Source: Isosphaeraceae bacterium (GTDB lineage: Bacteria > Planctomycetota > Planctomycetia > Isosphaerales > Isosphaeraceae). Taken from it: a DNA stretch of 61,334 bases. Shown piece after piece: positions 31,680-41,099 of the stretch. The position numbers and the translations under genes are program-made. The notes below the pieces were generated by a model, which made no database searches, was not told the origin of the DNA, and saw only the letters and a program-made list of their open reading frames with translations. The stretch lies in contig JAJPJC010000303.1 of NCBI GenBank assembly GCA_021324445.1, positions 1 to 61,334 on the forward strand, given 5' to 3'. Numbering within the stretch: the stretch's first letter is position 1; every line of letters begins with the position of its first letter.

Positions 31680-34559
31680 TCAATGACGGGCTTGCCGCGC
31701 GGCGGCGATGAGGCGTGTGAACCGGGGAGATCTGCGCAGAGGAGCCAGGTCGGGATCCTGTTCGGCGTAGTCGGGAGAGAGTCCCGCCTCGAGGGCGCGT
31801 TGGAGCGAATCCAGGGCACGGGCCGTGAGGCGGGCATCGGTGCGGGCACGGGTCAGCAGCGCGAAGGTGCAGGCGGCATTGTAGAGCCGCTGGGGTGTGG
31901 TCACGCGGAGGAACCGGTCGACGTCGGTCTCCGCGTTCGGGTCGTTGAGGCGGGCCCGGAGCAGGGCCCGGAGCTGGAGCGCGTCGCCGAAATCGGGTTC
32001 GGCGTCCAGGGCTCGTTGCACGTGCTCCAGCGCGGCCCGGGGATCCTGGCCTCGGACCAGGTAGGCCCGGCCGAGATGGGCGCGCGGGTGGCGCGGGTCG
32101 AGCTGCAAGGCGCGGTCGAAATCCGCGGCGGCACCCGCCGGATCGCGGCCCAGCCGCGCGAAGCCACGCGCCGAGAGGAGGAACGGATCCTTGGGGTGCT
32201 CGCCCAGGACCGCCGCGAAGGCCCGCTCCGCGTCCTCGTGACGACCTAGCCGGGCGAGTGCCTCGGCGTGCGCGGCCAGAACGGCCGGCGACCGTTGGCC
32301 CAGGGCCAGGGCGCGCTCCAGGTCCTGGCGCGCCGGCTCGGGATTCCCCAGCTCGAGCTGAGCCAGGCCGCGGTCCACCCAGGCCTCGACGAAATTCGGA
32401 TTGAGCTCCAGGGCGCGGTCGTACGAGGCCAGGGCTTCGGTCAACCGGCCGCAACGGGCCAACGCCAGGCCGCGGTTCAGGTGCGGCCAGGCGAACTGCG
32501 GGGCCAGGATCGTGCAGGCACCGAAGTCGAAGGCGGCATCCGCGGGCCGGCCCTGGTCGCTGTGGCAGATCCCCAGAGCAAACCACGACCAGTAGCCGCG
32601 CGGGTCGCGCGCCGTCGCACGGCTCAGGAAGACCTCGGCGCGATCGGGGTGCCCTTCGGCCAGGAGCGACGTCCCCAGGAGGTACTCATCCCGCGCGGTG
32701 CGGAGGGGAGTCGCTGAGGCCAGGGCGCGCTCGCGCGCCGCCGCCGGCTCCTGGCCCAGCGCGGCCAGCAGCCGCGCGCGGTCCTGATGGAAGGCCGCCG
32801 GCGGCTGGGAATCGATCCGGCGGACCTGCTCCAGCCGGTCGAGCCCCCAGCGGTAAGCGGTCCGGTGCTCGGCCGCTGATCCACCTCGCTCGGCCAGGGT
32901 CACGCCCGCGCGCACCTCCAGGATGATCAGCTCGGTCACCGCGCTCTCCAGGGCGGTCCGTTCGGCCGCCGGCAGGTCGCGAACCAGGGGCAGGGATGCC
33001 CAGGCTCCAGGCCCCCCCTTGAGGTACGGCTCCAGGGCGCGCCGGGCCAGACGAGTCCCCTGGAGCAGGTAGTCCGGGGGCCCGTTGTGCGTCGTGTTCA
33101 AGAGGAGCTGGCAGTTCTCAAATGCTTGGTGGAACTCGATGAAATGCAGCCGTGCCCGGGCGATTCGCGAATCCCGCAGCGCCAGCCAACTCGCCGAGCC
33201 GATCATCGCGATCACGGCGACGGCCAGCAGGGTGATCGAGGTCGTGCTCGAGGCCGCCGGATGGCGCAACATCCATTTGGACACCCGCTCGCGGAGCGAG
33301 GGTTCGGCAGCATATTTGAGCGGCTCGTGGCGGAGGTGCCGCTCGAGGTCTTCCTGAAGTTCCCGGGCGCTCTGGTAACGCCGGGCTGGGTCCGGCTCCA
33401 GGCAGTGCCGGATCATCGATTCGACGGCCGGGCTCACAGCCTGGTTCCAGCAGCGGACCCCAGGCGGCGGTCGCTTGCGGCTCTCGAGCAGCGGGTCGAC
33501 GATCTCCTCGCTGGGACCGGCGGGGATCGGGAAGGGGTGGCGCCCGGTCAGCAACTCGTAGAGGATCACCCCCATCGCATAGAGGTCACACCGGCCGTCG
33601 AGCCGGCGGTCATCCCCGCGAAAGTGCTCGAGTTGCTCGGGCGACATGTACAGGACCGTGCCCCCGGCCGCCGCACCCGGGCCCGCACGCGCCTTCAGGT
33701 CCACCGACAGGTTGAAATCGAGCAGCATCGGCTGCCCGTCGTCGGTGAGCAGGATGTTGCCCGGCTTGATGTCCAGGTGCAAGATCCCGCGCTGGTGGGC
33801 ATGAGCCAGCCCGCTCGCCAGCCGGGCGGCCATCCACAGCACGGCCTCGACATACGTGAGGCCCGCGAGATACTTCCAGGTTTCCGCGGACGACTCGGGC
33901 AGCGGCGGTCCGGTCGCTGCGGCCGCCGGCGCCGCCGCGTCCTCGCCGGGTTGCCCGTCAGAGGGAGCCTCGGTTCGCAGGGTGCCCTGGGACGTCCTGG
34001 CGGCGCGGCGGCGCGAGACCGTGCCGATCAGCTCCAGCCCGGACCCGGCGAGACTGGCTCGGCTCGTGAGGTCCTCATAGACGTCGTTGAGGGTGGTCGA
34101 TCCGAAATACGGCATGCAGACGGCTCGAAGCCCCCCAAGCTGGTGGATCGAGTAAACCGGGACGATGTTGGTGTGCTGCAACTGGGCGAGCACTTTGGGC
34201 TCGTCATCGGGGCGCTGCGAGACCTTCAGAACCACGGGCCGATCCGCCAGGTTCTCCTGGCGCGCGAGGAACACCTTGCTGAACGCCCCTCGGCCCAGCT
34301 CGTCGATCAGCCGAAATCCGAGGAATTCCTCGCCGACCTCGAGCCGACCCATCATGGTACGCACATGATGTCTGGCCGCTTCGGCCTCCAGGCGTTGGAA
34401 CTCGGAAAGCACCCCGGGCGGAAGACCTCCCGGTACGAACCCAGGGCTCAAGCCGACCCCCGCGCCTTCCCGGGCCGGAACGACTGCATCCTCGGCTGGG
34501 ATCGACGAGCCAGGCTCGATCCTGGTCGAGGGGCCGCCGAGATGTTCGAAGCGACTCAT
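31680..34559 (-). CDS. Membrane Ser/Thr kinase with C-terminal TPR domain, atypical motifs
   Basis: The 959-residue protein has a kinase domain at about residues 85-395: Gly loop LGRGAFSKVFLARQ, ATP Lys in VVLKVSQ, catalytic loop HLDIKPGNILLTDD near 261 and SPEQ. The loop has HLD instead of HRD, and the metal-binding DFG is DFN (LLDFNLSVD), so activity may be reduced or altered. A long Ala/Ser-rich insert lies around 165-215. One transmembrane helix follows at about 440 (ITLLAVAVIAMIGSASWLAL), then an external region of TPR repeats (LALARCGRLTEALASYDRAL, LELGNPEPARQDLERALALG). The start overlaps the stop of the upstream surface protein by ATGA. Confidence 0.88.
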   Translation of the reverse strand: MSRFEHLGGPSTRIEPGSSIPAEDAVVPAREGAGVGLSPGFVPGGLPPGVLSEFQRLEAEAARHHVRTMMGRLEVGEEFLGFRLIDELGRGAFSKVFLARQENLADRPVVLKVSQRPDDEPKVLAQLQHTNIVPVYSIHQLGGLRAVCMPYFGSTTLNDVYEDLTSRASLAGSGLELIGTVSRRRAARTSQGTLRTEAPSDGQPGEDAAAPAAAATGPPLPESSAETWKYLAGLTYVEAVLWMAARLASGLAHAHQRGILHLDIKPGNILLTDDGQPMLLDFNLSVDLKARAGPGAAAGGTVLYMSPEQLEHFRGDDRRLDGRCDLYAMGVILYELLTGRHPFPIPAGPSEEIVDPLLESRKRPPPGVRCWNQAVSPAVESMIRHCLEPDPARRYQSARELQEDLERHLRHEPLKYAAEPSLRERVSKWMLRHPAASSTTSITLLAVAVIAMIGSASWLALRDSRIARARLHFIEFHQAFENCQLLLNTTHNGPPDYLLQGTRLARRALEPYLKGGPGAWASLPLVRDLPAAERTALESAVTELIILEVRAGVTLAERGGSAAEHRTAYRWGLDRLEQVRRIDSQPPAAFHQDRARLLAALGQEPAAARERALASATPLRTARDEYLLGTSLLAEGHPDRAEVFLSRATARDPRGYWSWFALGICHSDQGRPADAAFDFGACTILAPQFAWPHLNRGLALARCGRLTEALASYDRALELNPNFVEAWVDRGLAQLELGNPEPARQDLERALALGQRSPAVLAAHAEALARLGRHEDAERAFAAVLGEHPKDPFLLSARGFARLGRDPAGAAADFDRALQLDPRHPRAHLGRAYLVRGQDPRAALEHVQRALDAEPDFGDALQLRALLRARLNDPNAETDVDRFLRVTTPQRLYNAACTFALLTRARTDARLTARALDSLQRALEAGLSPDYAEQDPDLAPLRRSPRFTRLIAAARQARH

Positions 34560-37024
34560 CGCCGGCCGCGCTCCTGGACTGGATCATCGTGCTTCAGGCG
34601 GAGCGCCCCGACGCCCCGCGCTCGCAGCGGCTTCCGGGCCATCCACCATCGCGGGAAAGGCCGGCTCATTCGGGCCGCCAAGGCCCCGGACAGCGCCACG
34701 ATCACCATCGTGACGAACTTGGTCCACCCACGCGCCTGGTGCCCACTCTGGGCCGGACCGCGATTCGCGGTGTGTTCCGGCGCGGCCTGGGACAGGCCGC
34801 GGTCGACGTCGGGGGCCGCGGTCCCGACTTCCCGTCGCGCCGCCGCCGATGTCGGTCGTCCCCCGGACCAAGATCCCACCCAGGCCGAGACCGCCGCCGT
34901 GAGGCGACGGGCCCCCTGGCGGAGACCGTCGATCAGTGAGGTGAGCGAGTTCGCGCTCCAGCCGGCGCCCGCCGCCAGGGTCTCAATCGGCGCCGAGACG
35001 GCGCTGGCAGAAACGTCGGCGACGGCGGGCTCATCGGCGCCGGACTCCAGTTCAAGCTCTCGAGCCGTGCCTGCGACCGGCCCTCCCGCGACAGCCAGGC
35101 GGAACGGCAACGCCGGCTGCGGCGCCGGGATGGCCGACCCGGACGACGACTCGGGGAGGGCCGCCGGGGAAGGGCGGCCGATCAGGTCGGTCGTCAGGCC
35201 CAGGAGGGAAACCGTGGGCGGCCCGAACGCCGAGCCGGGTCCTCCCAGGTCGATCGCGGGGGAAGCCGATGCCAGGGGAAACGAGGACGCCGATGAGATC
35301 ACAGAGCCGGGGAACGAAATCAGCCGCAGCGACAGCGCAGGGCCTTGGCCGACGCCGTTGGCCAGGACGAGCTCGTACTGGAAGTCCGCCACGCGGAAAA
35401 CCAGTTGGGCCTGGACGAAGCCCGGCCCAGGGTTCTGAGCCCGGATGGTATAGACGCCAGGCATCAGTTGGGTGTCGTTGGTGCCCGTCGGAGCGAGCGA
35501 CCAGGTCTGGCCGTCGCCCATCACCTGGACGGATGGGGCCACGCCGCCGGTCTGGATTTCAAACTGGTAAAGGGCCGGGATGATCAGGACGACCCGATAG
35601 GTGACCGCAGCGCCGGCTCCTAACGTCAGGTCGAGCGAGCGCCCCTGGAGCGCGTCATCCGGGAACAGGATGCCGAGATTGTGCGGACCGAACGAGGGAA
35701 CCGGCTGAGGGACTTCGAACGACCCCAGCACGCCGGGCGGCTCGCCGGGTGCCACCGGCGAGAGTCCCGCCAGGTCGACGAGCCCTCCTTGCTGAGGCAA
35801 TCGCACCGTGTATTGGCCCGGCGGCAAGGGCTCGTCGAAGATGTAGGAGATGCGGGCTTGGGCCTCGTCGTAGCCGGAAGCTTCGATCGGCCAGATGCGC
35901 CCGGACTGATCCACCACCTCGACACCCTGGTTCAGCTCCGAGGACAAGGCGCCGATCGATTCACTCAGGGCAATCGCCCGGGTGAACGCCAGCGTCAGCC
36001 CGGTCGGGGTTGTGGAGTAGGGATCGGCAAAGTCGACGGCAAAACTCCGGAGCAGCGGGGGTGTCGTCACCGGGTCAGCCACGATGCTGAGCGTATACGG
36101 TCCCCCGGGCTGGGTCTGAGGGACCGAGCCCGGCGACCCGATCACGGGATCGTATCCGCCGGGCATCCCCGGGAGATTCCCCGTCCCCGAGACGCCGACG
36201 TAGTACGTCCCCGGCTGGAGGCCGGCGAACAGGTAGGGGTCGTTGGGAGTGGCCTGGCGGCCGATGTCATCGCTGGCGATCGGCTGGCCCTGGGCATTGA
36301 ACAGTCCCAGCGCCGAAGCGAGGGGCTCCCCGGCGGGTTGGGCCGTCACCTCCAGGCCCAGCAGCCAGAAATCGCCCGGGGCGAGCGTGAAGCGATACAG
36401 GTTGACCGCGTACGGGTCGGCCTGGAAGTCGAGGCTGCCCGGAACCTCCTGCGGGCTGGTGCCCGGCGTCGGCAGATCGACCGCCTCCGCGAGGGTTACG
36501 CCCGCAACGCTCACGTCGAACATGCCCAGGATCAGGTTGTTGCCGTCGGGAACGAGCAGGTTGCCATCGAGGTCCGTGATCCCCGAAGTCCCGAAGATCC
36601 AGACCTGATAGTACCCCGGAGGCAGGACCTGGCCGACGCTGACAGTCAGCACGGTCCCGGACGGGTCGAGCGTGAGCTGGTCGGGCACCGTGTACCAACC
36701 CGTCGGGTTGCCGTCGGCATCGGTCTGGATGATCCCGACGTCGGTGGACAGGGTGTCGGGGAAGATCGGATTGTTGAACTGCAAGGTCAGCGTCGAGGGC
36801 GACCCATACACGACCGAGCCTGGTGCCGGGTCGATCAGGGTCACAGTCAAGGGCTGGTCCTGCGCCGGGTCGACGACGCCCGTCGCGTCGGGGCCGGGCA
36901 CGGCGTTGGGGACGGCTTGACCGGTCCCTCCGCCCGCCGCGAGAGCCAGCCGGCCCTCCAGCAGATCGTAGCTTGGATGATACCGACCCTTGGCTTGGGA
37001 TGGACACGGCCAGTCTTTGGGCAT
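34556..37024 (-). CDS. Large secreted surface protein with LEPR-like motif
   Basis: From ATG 37024, with GGGAG 8 bases upstream, the protein has 822 residues. Near the N-terminus YDLLEGRLALA matches the planctomycete LEPR-XLL-type motif. It then has three or more beta-sandwich domains: an Ig-like part (VTLIDPAPGSVVYGSPSTLT, TVPDQLTLDPSGTVLTVSVG), a PPC-like part (YRFTLAPGDFWLLGLEVTA, LQPGTYYVGVSGTGN) and a further PPC-like domain (VYTIRAQNPGPGFVQAQLV). The last 120 residues contain a membrane helix (FVTMVIVALSGALAARMS) with a basic tail, which would anchor it to the membrane. It overlaps the kinase gene, so both are co-translated. A GTG at 37075 is possible but less good. Confidence 0.75.
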   Translation of the reverse strand: MPKDWPCPSQAKGRYHPSYDLLEGRLALAAGGGTGQAVPNAVPGPDATGVVDPAQDQPLTVTLIDPAPGSVVYGSPSTLTLQFNNPIFPDTLSTDVGIIQTDADGNPTGWYTVPDQLTLDPSGTVLTVSVGQVLPPGYYQVWIFGTSGITDLDGNLLVPDGNNLILGMFDVSVAGVTLAEAVDLPTPGTSPQEVPGSLDFQADPYAVNLYRFTLAPGDFWLLGLEVTAQPAGEPLASALGLFNAQGQPIASDDIGRQATPNDPYLFAGLQPGTYYVGVSGTGNLPGMPGGYDPVIGSPGSVPQTQPGGPYTLSIVADPVTTPPLLRSFAVDFADPYSTTPTGLTLAFTRAIALSESIGALSSELNQGVEVVDQSGRIWPIEASGYDEAQARISYIFDEPLPPGQYTVRLPQQGGLVDLAGLSPVAPGEPPGVLGSFEVPQPVPSFGPHNLGILFPDDALQGRSLDLTLGAGAAVTYRVVLIIPALYQFEIQTGGVAPSVQVMGDGQTWSLAPTGTNDTQLMPGVYTIRAQNPGPGFVQAQLVFRVADFQYELVLANGVGQGPALSLRLISFPGSVISSASSFPLASASPAIDLGGPGSAFGPPTVSLLGLTTDLIGRPSPAALPESSSGSAIPAPQPALPFRLAVAGGPVAGTARELELESGADEPAVADVSASAVSAPIETLAAGAGWSANSLTSLIDGLRQGARRLTAAVSAWVGSWSGGRPTSAAARREVGTAAPDVDRGLSQAAPEHTANRGPAQSGHQARGWTKFVTMVIVALSGALAARMSRPFPRWWMARKPLRARGVGALRLKHDDPVQERGRR

Positions 37025-37202
37025 CGAAGCGGCTCCCGAGGCCTGTCGGCTGATCGAGCGCCGGGCACCGACCACTTCGAAAGCTCACCGCGGCGCTCAC
37101 CCAGTATGATGGGCGGCGCCGCGGGAAAAGTTGCATAAATTTCCTTGGATTCTTGGGCGCCGCGGGCGTCGGCGGCGATTCCGGGGGCTCCGAGCGGATC
37201 GA

Positions 37203-38588
37203 TCACTCAGCGTCGTGTCCCGATCGACCCAGGAGGCTCTTCGGCCCGAATTGCTGGACGGGAGCCGTTGATCGCACCCTGGAGGAGACGGGCGTCCAGG
37301 AAAGCACACCCTGCGGTCTGACTGGGTCCCGCAGGACTTCCCGCCGGGGCGGGAGCGGGAGGGCGCCGCCGTTGCCCGCGACGGTGTCCACGGCGACGAG
37401 CGGGCCGGCGACCGCGGCGGAGCTGCTCGACCGCACGTCCATCACGGCGCCGCTCGTGGTTCCCTCGGCGGGCACCGGAATCACGGGTGACGGGATCGGC
37501 GGCTGGGACTGCGAACCGAAGTTCACCTGGAGCCCGTAGGCTCCAAACCCCGCGGCGCCGGTCGTGCTCCCCATGCACCGGATGTCGTAGACCTGGCCCG
37601 GGGAGACGCCCCCGATGGTGACCGTGGCCGTGGCGCCCATCGCGGTGGAGACCTGTTGTCCCAGCAGGATCGTCCCGGCGGCGTTGTAGACCGCCAGGCT
37701 GGGAGACAGCAGGCTGAGCCCGGCCGACTGCATCTTCACCACCATCGTTCCGGTCGTGGTCGCGGGGACCGTGATCTTGTACCAGTCGATCTCCCCGGCG
37801 CCGATCGTCAGCGGGGGCGCCAGGTCCAGCCCCGAGAGCGTGAGCTGTCCATTGCTGCCCAGGTCGGAAGAGAGGTTAACGGCTCCGATGGCACGTTGGT
37901 TGGACCCGCTGGGATCGAAGGGGTCGAAGGGGCGGGCGCCATAGATCGAGCGGATTCCCGCGATGTCGTCCGTCGTCAGCATCTCCTTGACGCCCTGATA
38001 CGAGCCGTACATGACCGACGTTGTGACCGTCGACTCGCCCAGGCCCAGGGCGTGGCCTATCTCGTGCAGCGCCACGGTCATCAGGTCGTAGGTCGTCCCG
38101 TTGACCTCCCACGACTGACTGGTGTTGAAGAAGACGTCGCCGGCGCTGGTCCCACCATTGGCAGGGGGAGGAAGATAGGTAAACGCCAGGATATTGCTCG
38201 CCATGGGAAAACCGCCGATGCGAATGTCGCCGAACCGGGGATCGCCTTGCACGTCGCCGCCGACGCCCAGGGGAGCGCCGTCGTCAGAGACCTGGGTGAA
38301 ATTGACATCCGCCATTTCCTCCCACGCCGCCAGTGCCTTGGTGATCTGCGCCTGCCAGGTGGCCGTCGGGAACGAGGCGTTGAGCGTGTGCTGGAGGTTG
38401 CTGGGCACCCCCCCGATGCTCGTGCCGTCGGGCATGAAGCTGTAGGTGACCAGGTTGGAATCGGGCCATCGCGTCCCCGTCGCCGCGTAGAGTAAGACTC
38501 GGTCCTCCAGCCCCTCCAGCCGGGGACGGACCGCGCGGGACCGGGTCGCGGGTTGATTGAGACGTCGTCGTGCGCGGGCACCGAACAT
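37203..38588 (-). CDS. Matrixin-like metalloprotease with altered zinc motif
   Basis: ATG 38588 follows a strong AAGGAGG box (38592-38598). The 461-residue protein starts with the LEPR-XLL-like motif LEGLEDRVLL. The protease domain (about 40-230) has the matrixin pattern with VALHEIGHALGLGES near 172 and a Met-turn VMYG. The canonical HExxHxxGxxH has Glu-Ser where the third His should be. The sequence after residue 235 is a PPC-like domain (LAPPLTIGAGEIDWYKITVP, VYDIRCMGSTTGAAGFG). It should be a secreted protease; whether the substitution abolishes zinc binding or uses Glu is open. It is upstream of the surface protein and kinase genes. Confidence 0.85.
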   Translation of the reverse strand: MFGARARRRLNQPATRSRAVRPRLEGLEDRVLLYAATGTRWPDSNLVTYSFMPDGTSIGGVPSNLQHTLNASFPTATWQAQITKALAAWEEMADVNFTQVSDDGAPLGVGGDVQGDPRFGDIRIGGFPMASNILAFTYLPPPANGGTSAGDVFFNTSQSWEVNGTTYDLMTVALHEIGHALGLGESTVTTSVMYGSYQGVKEMLTTDDIAGIRSIYGARPFDPFDPSGSNQRAIGAVNLSSDLGSNGQLTLSGLDLAPPLTIGAGEIDWYKITVPATTTGTMVVKMQSAGLSLLSPSLAVYNAAGTILLGQQVSTAMGATATVTIGGVSPGQVYDIRCMGSTTGAAGFGAYGLQVNFGSQSQPPIPSPVIPVPAEGTTSGAVMDVRSSSSAAVAGPLVAVDTVAGNGGALPLPPRREVLRDPVRPQGVLSWTPVSSRVRSTAPVQQFGPKSLLGRSGHDAE

Positions 38589-39170
38589 GGGGCCTCCTTC
38601 GGCCTTGCCAGGAAATCGCGTGGTGGGAAACATCTTTGTTTGGCCAGGCTGGAGGGCGCCCAGCGCACCCCCATGCCGCATCTGGATACGTTCCAGAACC
38701 GGCCCGCCGTCGCGCACCGGCGCCTGTGTCGTGCGCGCCCGATCGGGTCCTCGCCACGACTTCGGAACCATCATGCGCTCGACTTCCACGACCGTTGTGG
38801 TTCAAGCGAGCTGTGTTCGAGAGCGAGATCCCCGCCAGAAGATGGAGTGGATTCCCGCCGGCTGAGACGCGCGCTCCCTCGAGGTACCGGGCATCGGGAC
38901 CTTCCCAATCGGCGGCCATCGGTCACCGATTGAGCATCGAGCGTTGGCTCGTCGCATCACGGCCCTCACTGCACGACACAAGCCTAGGTTTCACCGGCGG
39001 CTGGCTCAATCCGGACTGAGCCTTAACCAGCATTAGGGAAAACCCTATGAGAGCTTTTGTATACCAATCACCGGACCTGGATCGCACCGGGCGCGGACAA
39101 TTCTGTTCGGGCCTGTTCACAGCTCGACCGGCTCATTGATGATCTTTCCTTATCCGATCCGCCGCGAACC
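38589..39170. other. Intergenic region upstream of the metalloprotease
   Basis: No gene seen. It includes the strong ribosome binding site of the metalloprotease (38592-38598) and, near the far end, the perfect dyad TAGGGAAAACCCTA at 39034-39047, a hairpin with a four-base loop, ahead of the relic kinase/regulator at 39171. The dyad may be an operator of a LuxR-type regulator. Confidence 0.5.
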
Positions 39171-39359
39171 GCTCCGGACGGCGAGCGGCATGGCGGGCGC
39201 ATCACCGCGGCCAGCGGGCCGGGGCAGGGAGCGACCTTCCTCATCACCCTGCCCATCCGATCGCCCACGGGGCCGAAAGCCATGACCAGCGCAGCCAAGC
39301 CGGTCACGGTCCTGATGGCCGACGGACACCACCCGCTGCAAATCCGTCGTAGAAGTTAA
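39171..39359 (+). pseudogene. Relic of a histidine kinase and response regulator
   Basis: In one open frame the sequence reads HGGRITAASGPGQGATFLIT and LPI, the last part (G2 box to C-terminus) of a histidine kinase ATPase domain. It runs on to an ATG at 39282 with KPVTVLMADGHHPLQIRR, the first residues of a response regulator receiver (normally VLVADDHPLVRRGL), then a stop at 39359. All of the kinase before its G2 box and all of the regulator after its first strand are gone. The following sequence is markedly AT-rich. Confidence 0.75.
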
Positions 39360-39547
39360 GTTATACGAGATGTTTTAGAAAATTCATTATAAATCCATAA
39401 TGAGACTCTTCCGCCCAACGGGATCTCCCGGGCCCCGTGGCGCGGGGTCCCGGTCGGGGCGGTGAAGACCCGATCTCCAGGGCTGAGAATTCGGTGCGCA
39501 CTCGTGACCTGCTGCCCGCTCTTGAGTCTGAGCCGATCTGGCTCGGC
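39360..39547. other. AT-rich island then GC-rich leader
   Basis: From 39352 to about 39410 the sequence is far more AT-rich than anything around it (ttatacgagatgttttag, then aaattcattataaatcc). It immediately follows the truncated response regulator and probably marks an insertion or deletion join. It could also act as a terminator region for the convergent genes. No gene is present. Confidence 0.4.
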
Positions 39548-40663
39548 TCAATCGAAGGCCAGGTCGAGCTTCTCCTGGAACGCGATCTTGCGGAGCTTCT
39601 CCTGGGCCTGGGACTGGATCTGCCGGACGCGCTCCTTGGAAACGCCCAGCTCGCGGCCGAGTTGCTCCAGGGTCTGCGCGGCGGCGCCGCCGATCCCATA
39701 GCGGCTGATCAGGACGCGGCGCTCGCGGGAGTCGAGCCGGCCGAGCATCCGCTCGACGATTTCCTGATTGCGGCGGTGGTCGCTCTCCTGTTCGGAGGCA
39801 TCGCGGCGGATCTCGGGGGCGATCTCGAAGGATTCGTCGTGGCCGATGACGAACCGGTTGCGGCGACGCCGCTCCTCGGGGATCGAGCGGCGGAAATTCT
39901 TCAAGATCGCCCAGCTCGCGTAGGTGCTGAACTTGAAGCCCCGGCGCGCGTCGAACTTCTCGACGGCGCGGATCAGCGACATGTTGCCGTCGGAAACCAG
40001 CTCGAAGAGGGGGTTGGTCGGCCCGGCGAGCTTCTTGGCGATCGAGACGACCAACCGGAGGTTGGCCCGGATGAGCTGGTTCTTCACCGCCAGCGCCTCG
40101 TGCTGCAAGTGCTCGATCTCGTCGAGCTGCGCCGCATCGCAATGGCTGGGGTCCAGTGCGGCGCGGAGCTGATGCGCCCGGTACTTCAGGTAGTTCATCT
40201 TGCGGAAGAGATACCGTTCCTCCTCGCGCGACAGCAACGGAAAATCATACAGGCCGGCCAGATAGGGGGGCAGGCCGTCCAGGGCCCGGAGCCGGCGGGA
40301 GCCGTGGTCCGCGGCCGGCTCCGGGGCCGGGCCGAGGATTTCCACGACGGCCGCGGGGTCATCGAAGTTGGGGTCGCCGATGAACTCGAGCGGGGTCTCC
40401 AGCAGGCGCTTGGCCCTCATTTCCTTGAGGACGCGCTCGATGCGCGACCGGCTCAGACCGAACTGGGCCGCCAGGGCCTCGACGGAGACCCCGCGCCGCG
40501 ACTGCCGGTAAATCTGCGCCTGGGTCGTCTCGTCGGGAACCGACGCGGCCGCCCCCAGCGCGCGATCTCGGGGCTGGGTGTCGCTGCGGCCCGACCGCCC
40601 TGGCGTGGATCGCGACCCCGAACCCGCTGGCTTCGATCTCAGCATCCCCTGCATTGCAGTCAT
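39548..40663 (-). CDS. Sigma-70 family factor (RpoD-like, group 2)
   Basis: The 371-residue protein has the sigma-70 layout without region 1.1. Near the N-terminus is a helix-turn-helix-like segment (GVSVEALAAQFGLSRSRIER). Region 1.2/2 follows (LLSREEERYLFRKMNYLKYR, LIRANLRLVVSIAKKL, LVSDGNMSLIRAVEKFDARR, FKFSTYASWAILKNFRRSI), and region 4 has SRYGIGGAAAQTLEQLGREL and GVSKERVRQIQSQAQEKLR. It resembles the extra RpoD-like factors of planctomycetes and may direct stress or stationary-phase genes. Start chosen at ATG 40663; a GTG at 40696 and an ATG at 40654 are also in frame. Confidence 0.9.
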   Translation of the reverse strand: MTAMQGMLRSKPAGSGSRSTPGRSGRSDTQPRDRALGAAASVPDETTQAQIYRQSRRGVSVEALAAQFGLSRSRIERVLKEMRAKRLLETPLEFIGDPNFDDPAAVVEILGPAPEPAADHGSRRLRALDGLPPYLAGLYDFPLLSREEERYLFRKMNYLKYRAHQLRAALDPSHCDAAQLDEIEHLQHEALAVKNQLIRANLRLVVSIAKKLAGPTNPLFELVSDGNMSLIRAVEKFDARRGFKFSTYASWAILKNFRRSIPEERRRRNRFVIGHDESFEIAPEIRRDASEQESDHRRNQEIVERMLGRLDSRERRVLISRYGIGGAAAQTLEQLGRELGVSKERVRQIQSQAQEKLRKIAFQEKLDLAFD

Positions 40664-40745
40664 GACCCATACCCTGTTGCCGAAGAAGTCATCCACCCTG
40701 ACAAGATCTGCGTCTCCGACGGCTGCAAGCGCGCGCCCATGCCCT

Positions 40746-41039
40746 CTAGGGGCGCTCCCGACATCGACGTACCGGACGCGAGTGCGCGGCCAAGTGGCTG
40801 GGTGGCCACCAGAGCCGGGACCGCGGCGGACGCGAATGCCACACCTGCGGGCGTCTTGACGCTGACCGTCGGACCGGGGATCGCCTCGAGCGCGGAGGAA
40901 CGCGGAACTCCCATCCCGCCGGCCGCGGCCCTTCGGCCTCGACCGGATGTCCGGTGTGGTCGTAGGCCCAAAAGATCAGCATGAGCAATGTGCACACAAT
41001 CAACAGGACCGACAGATTGACCGCCAAGGTCGCCAGCAT
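40746..41039 (-). CDS. Small single-helix membrane protein, doubtful C-terminus
   Basis: From ATG 41039, with GGAGG upstream, the protein has one strong membrane helix (LSVLLIVCTLLMLIFWAYDH). The following residues, to about 46, look real (GHPVEAEGPRPAGWEF). The later part in this frame is an unusual Arg/Ser/Pro-rich tail. In another frame from about 40900 to 40660 the sequence (SALEAIPGPTVSVKTPAGVA, then LVATQPLGRALASGTSMSGA) looks more protein-like, so a frameshift near 40900 is possible. Function unknown. Confidence 0.5.
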   Translation of the reverse strand: MLATLAVNLSVLLIVCTLLMLIFWAYDHTGHPVEAEGPRPAGWEFRVPPRSRRSPVRRSASRRPQVWHSRPPRSRLWWPPSHLAAHSRPVRRCRERP

Positions 41040-41099
41040 CTCCAAAGCCTCCCCGCAAGTATAGCCGGACCCTTGGGTTGCGCCGACAAAGGGATCGGA

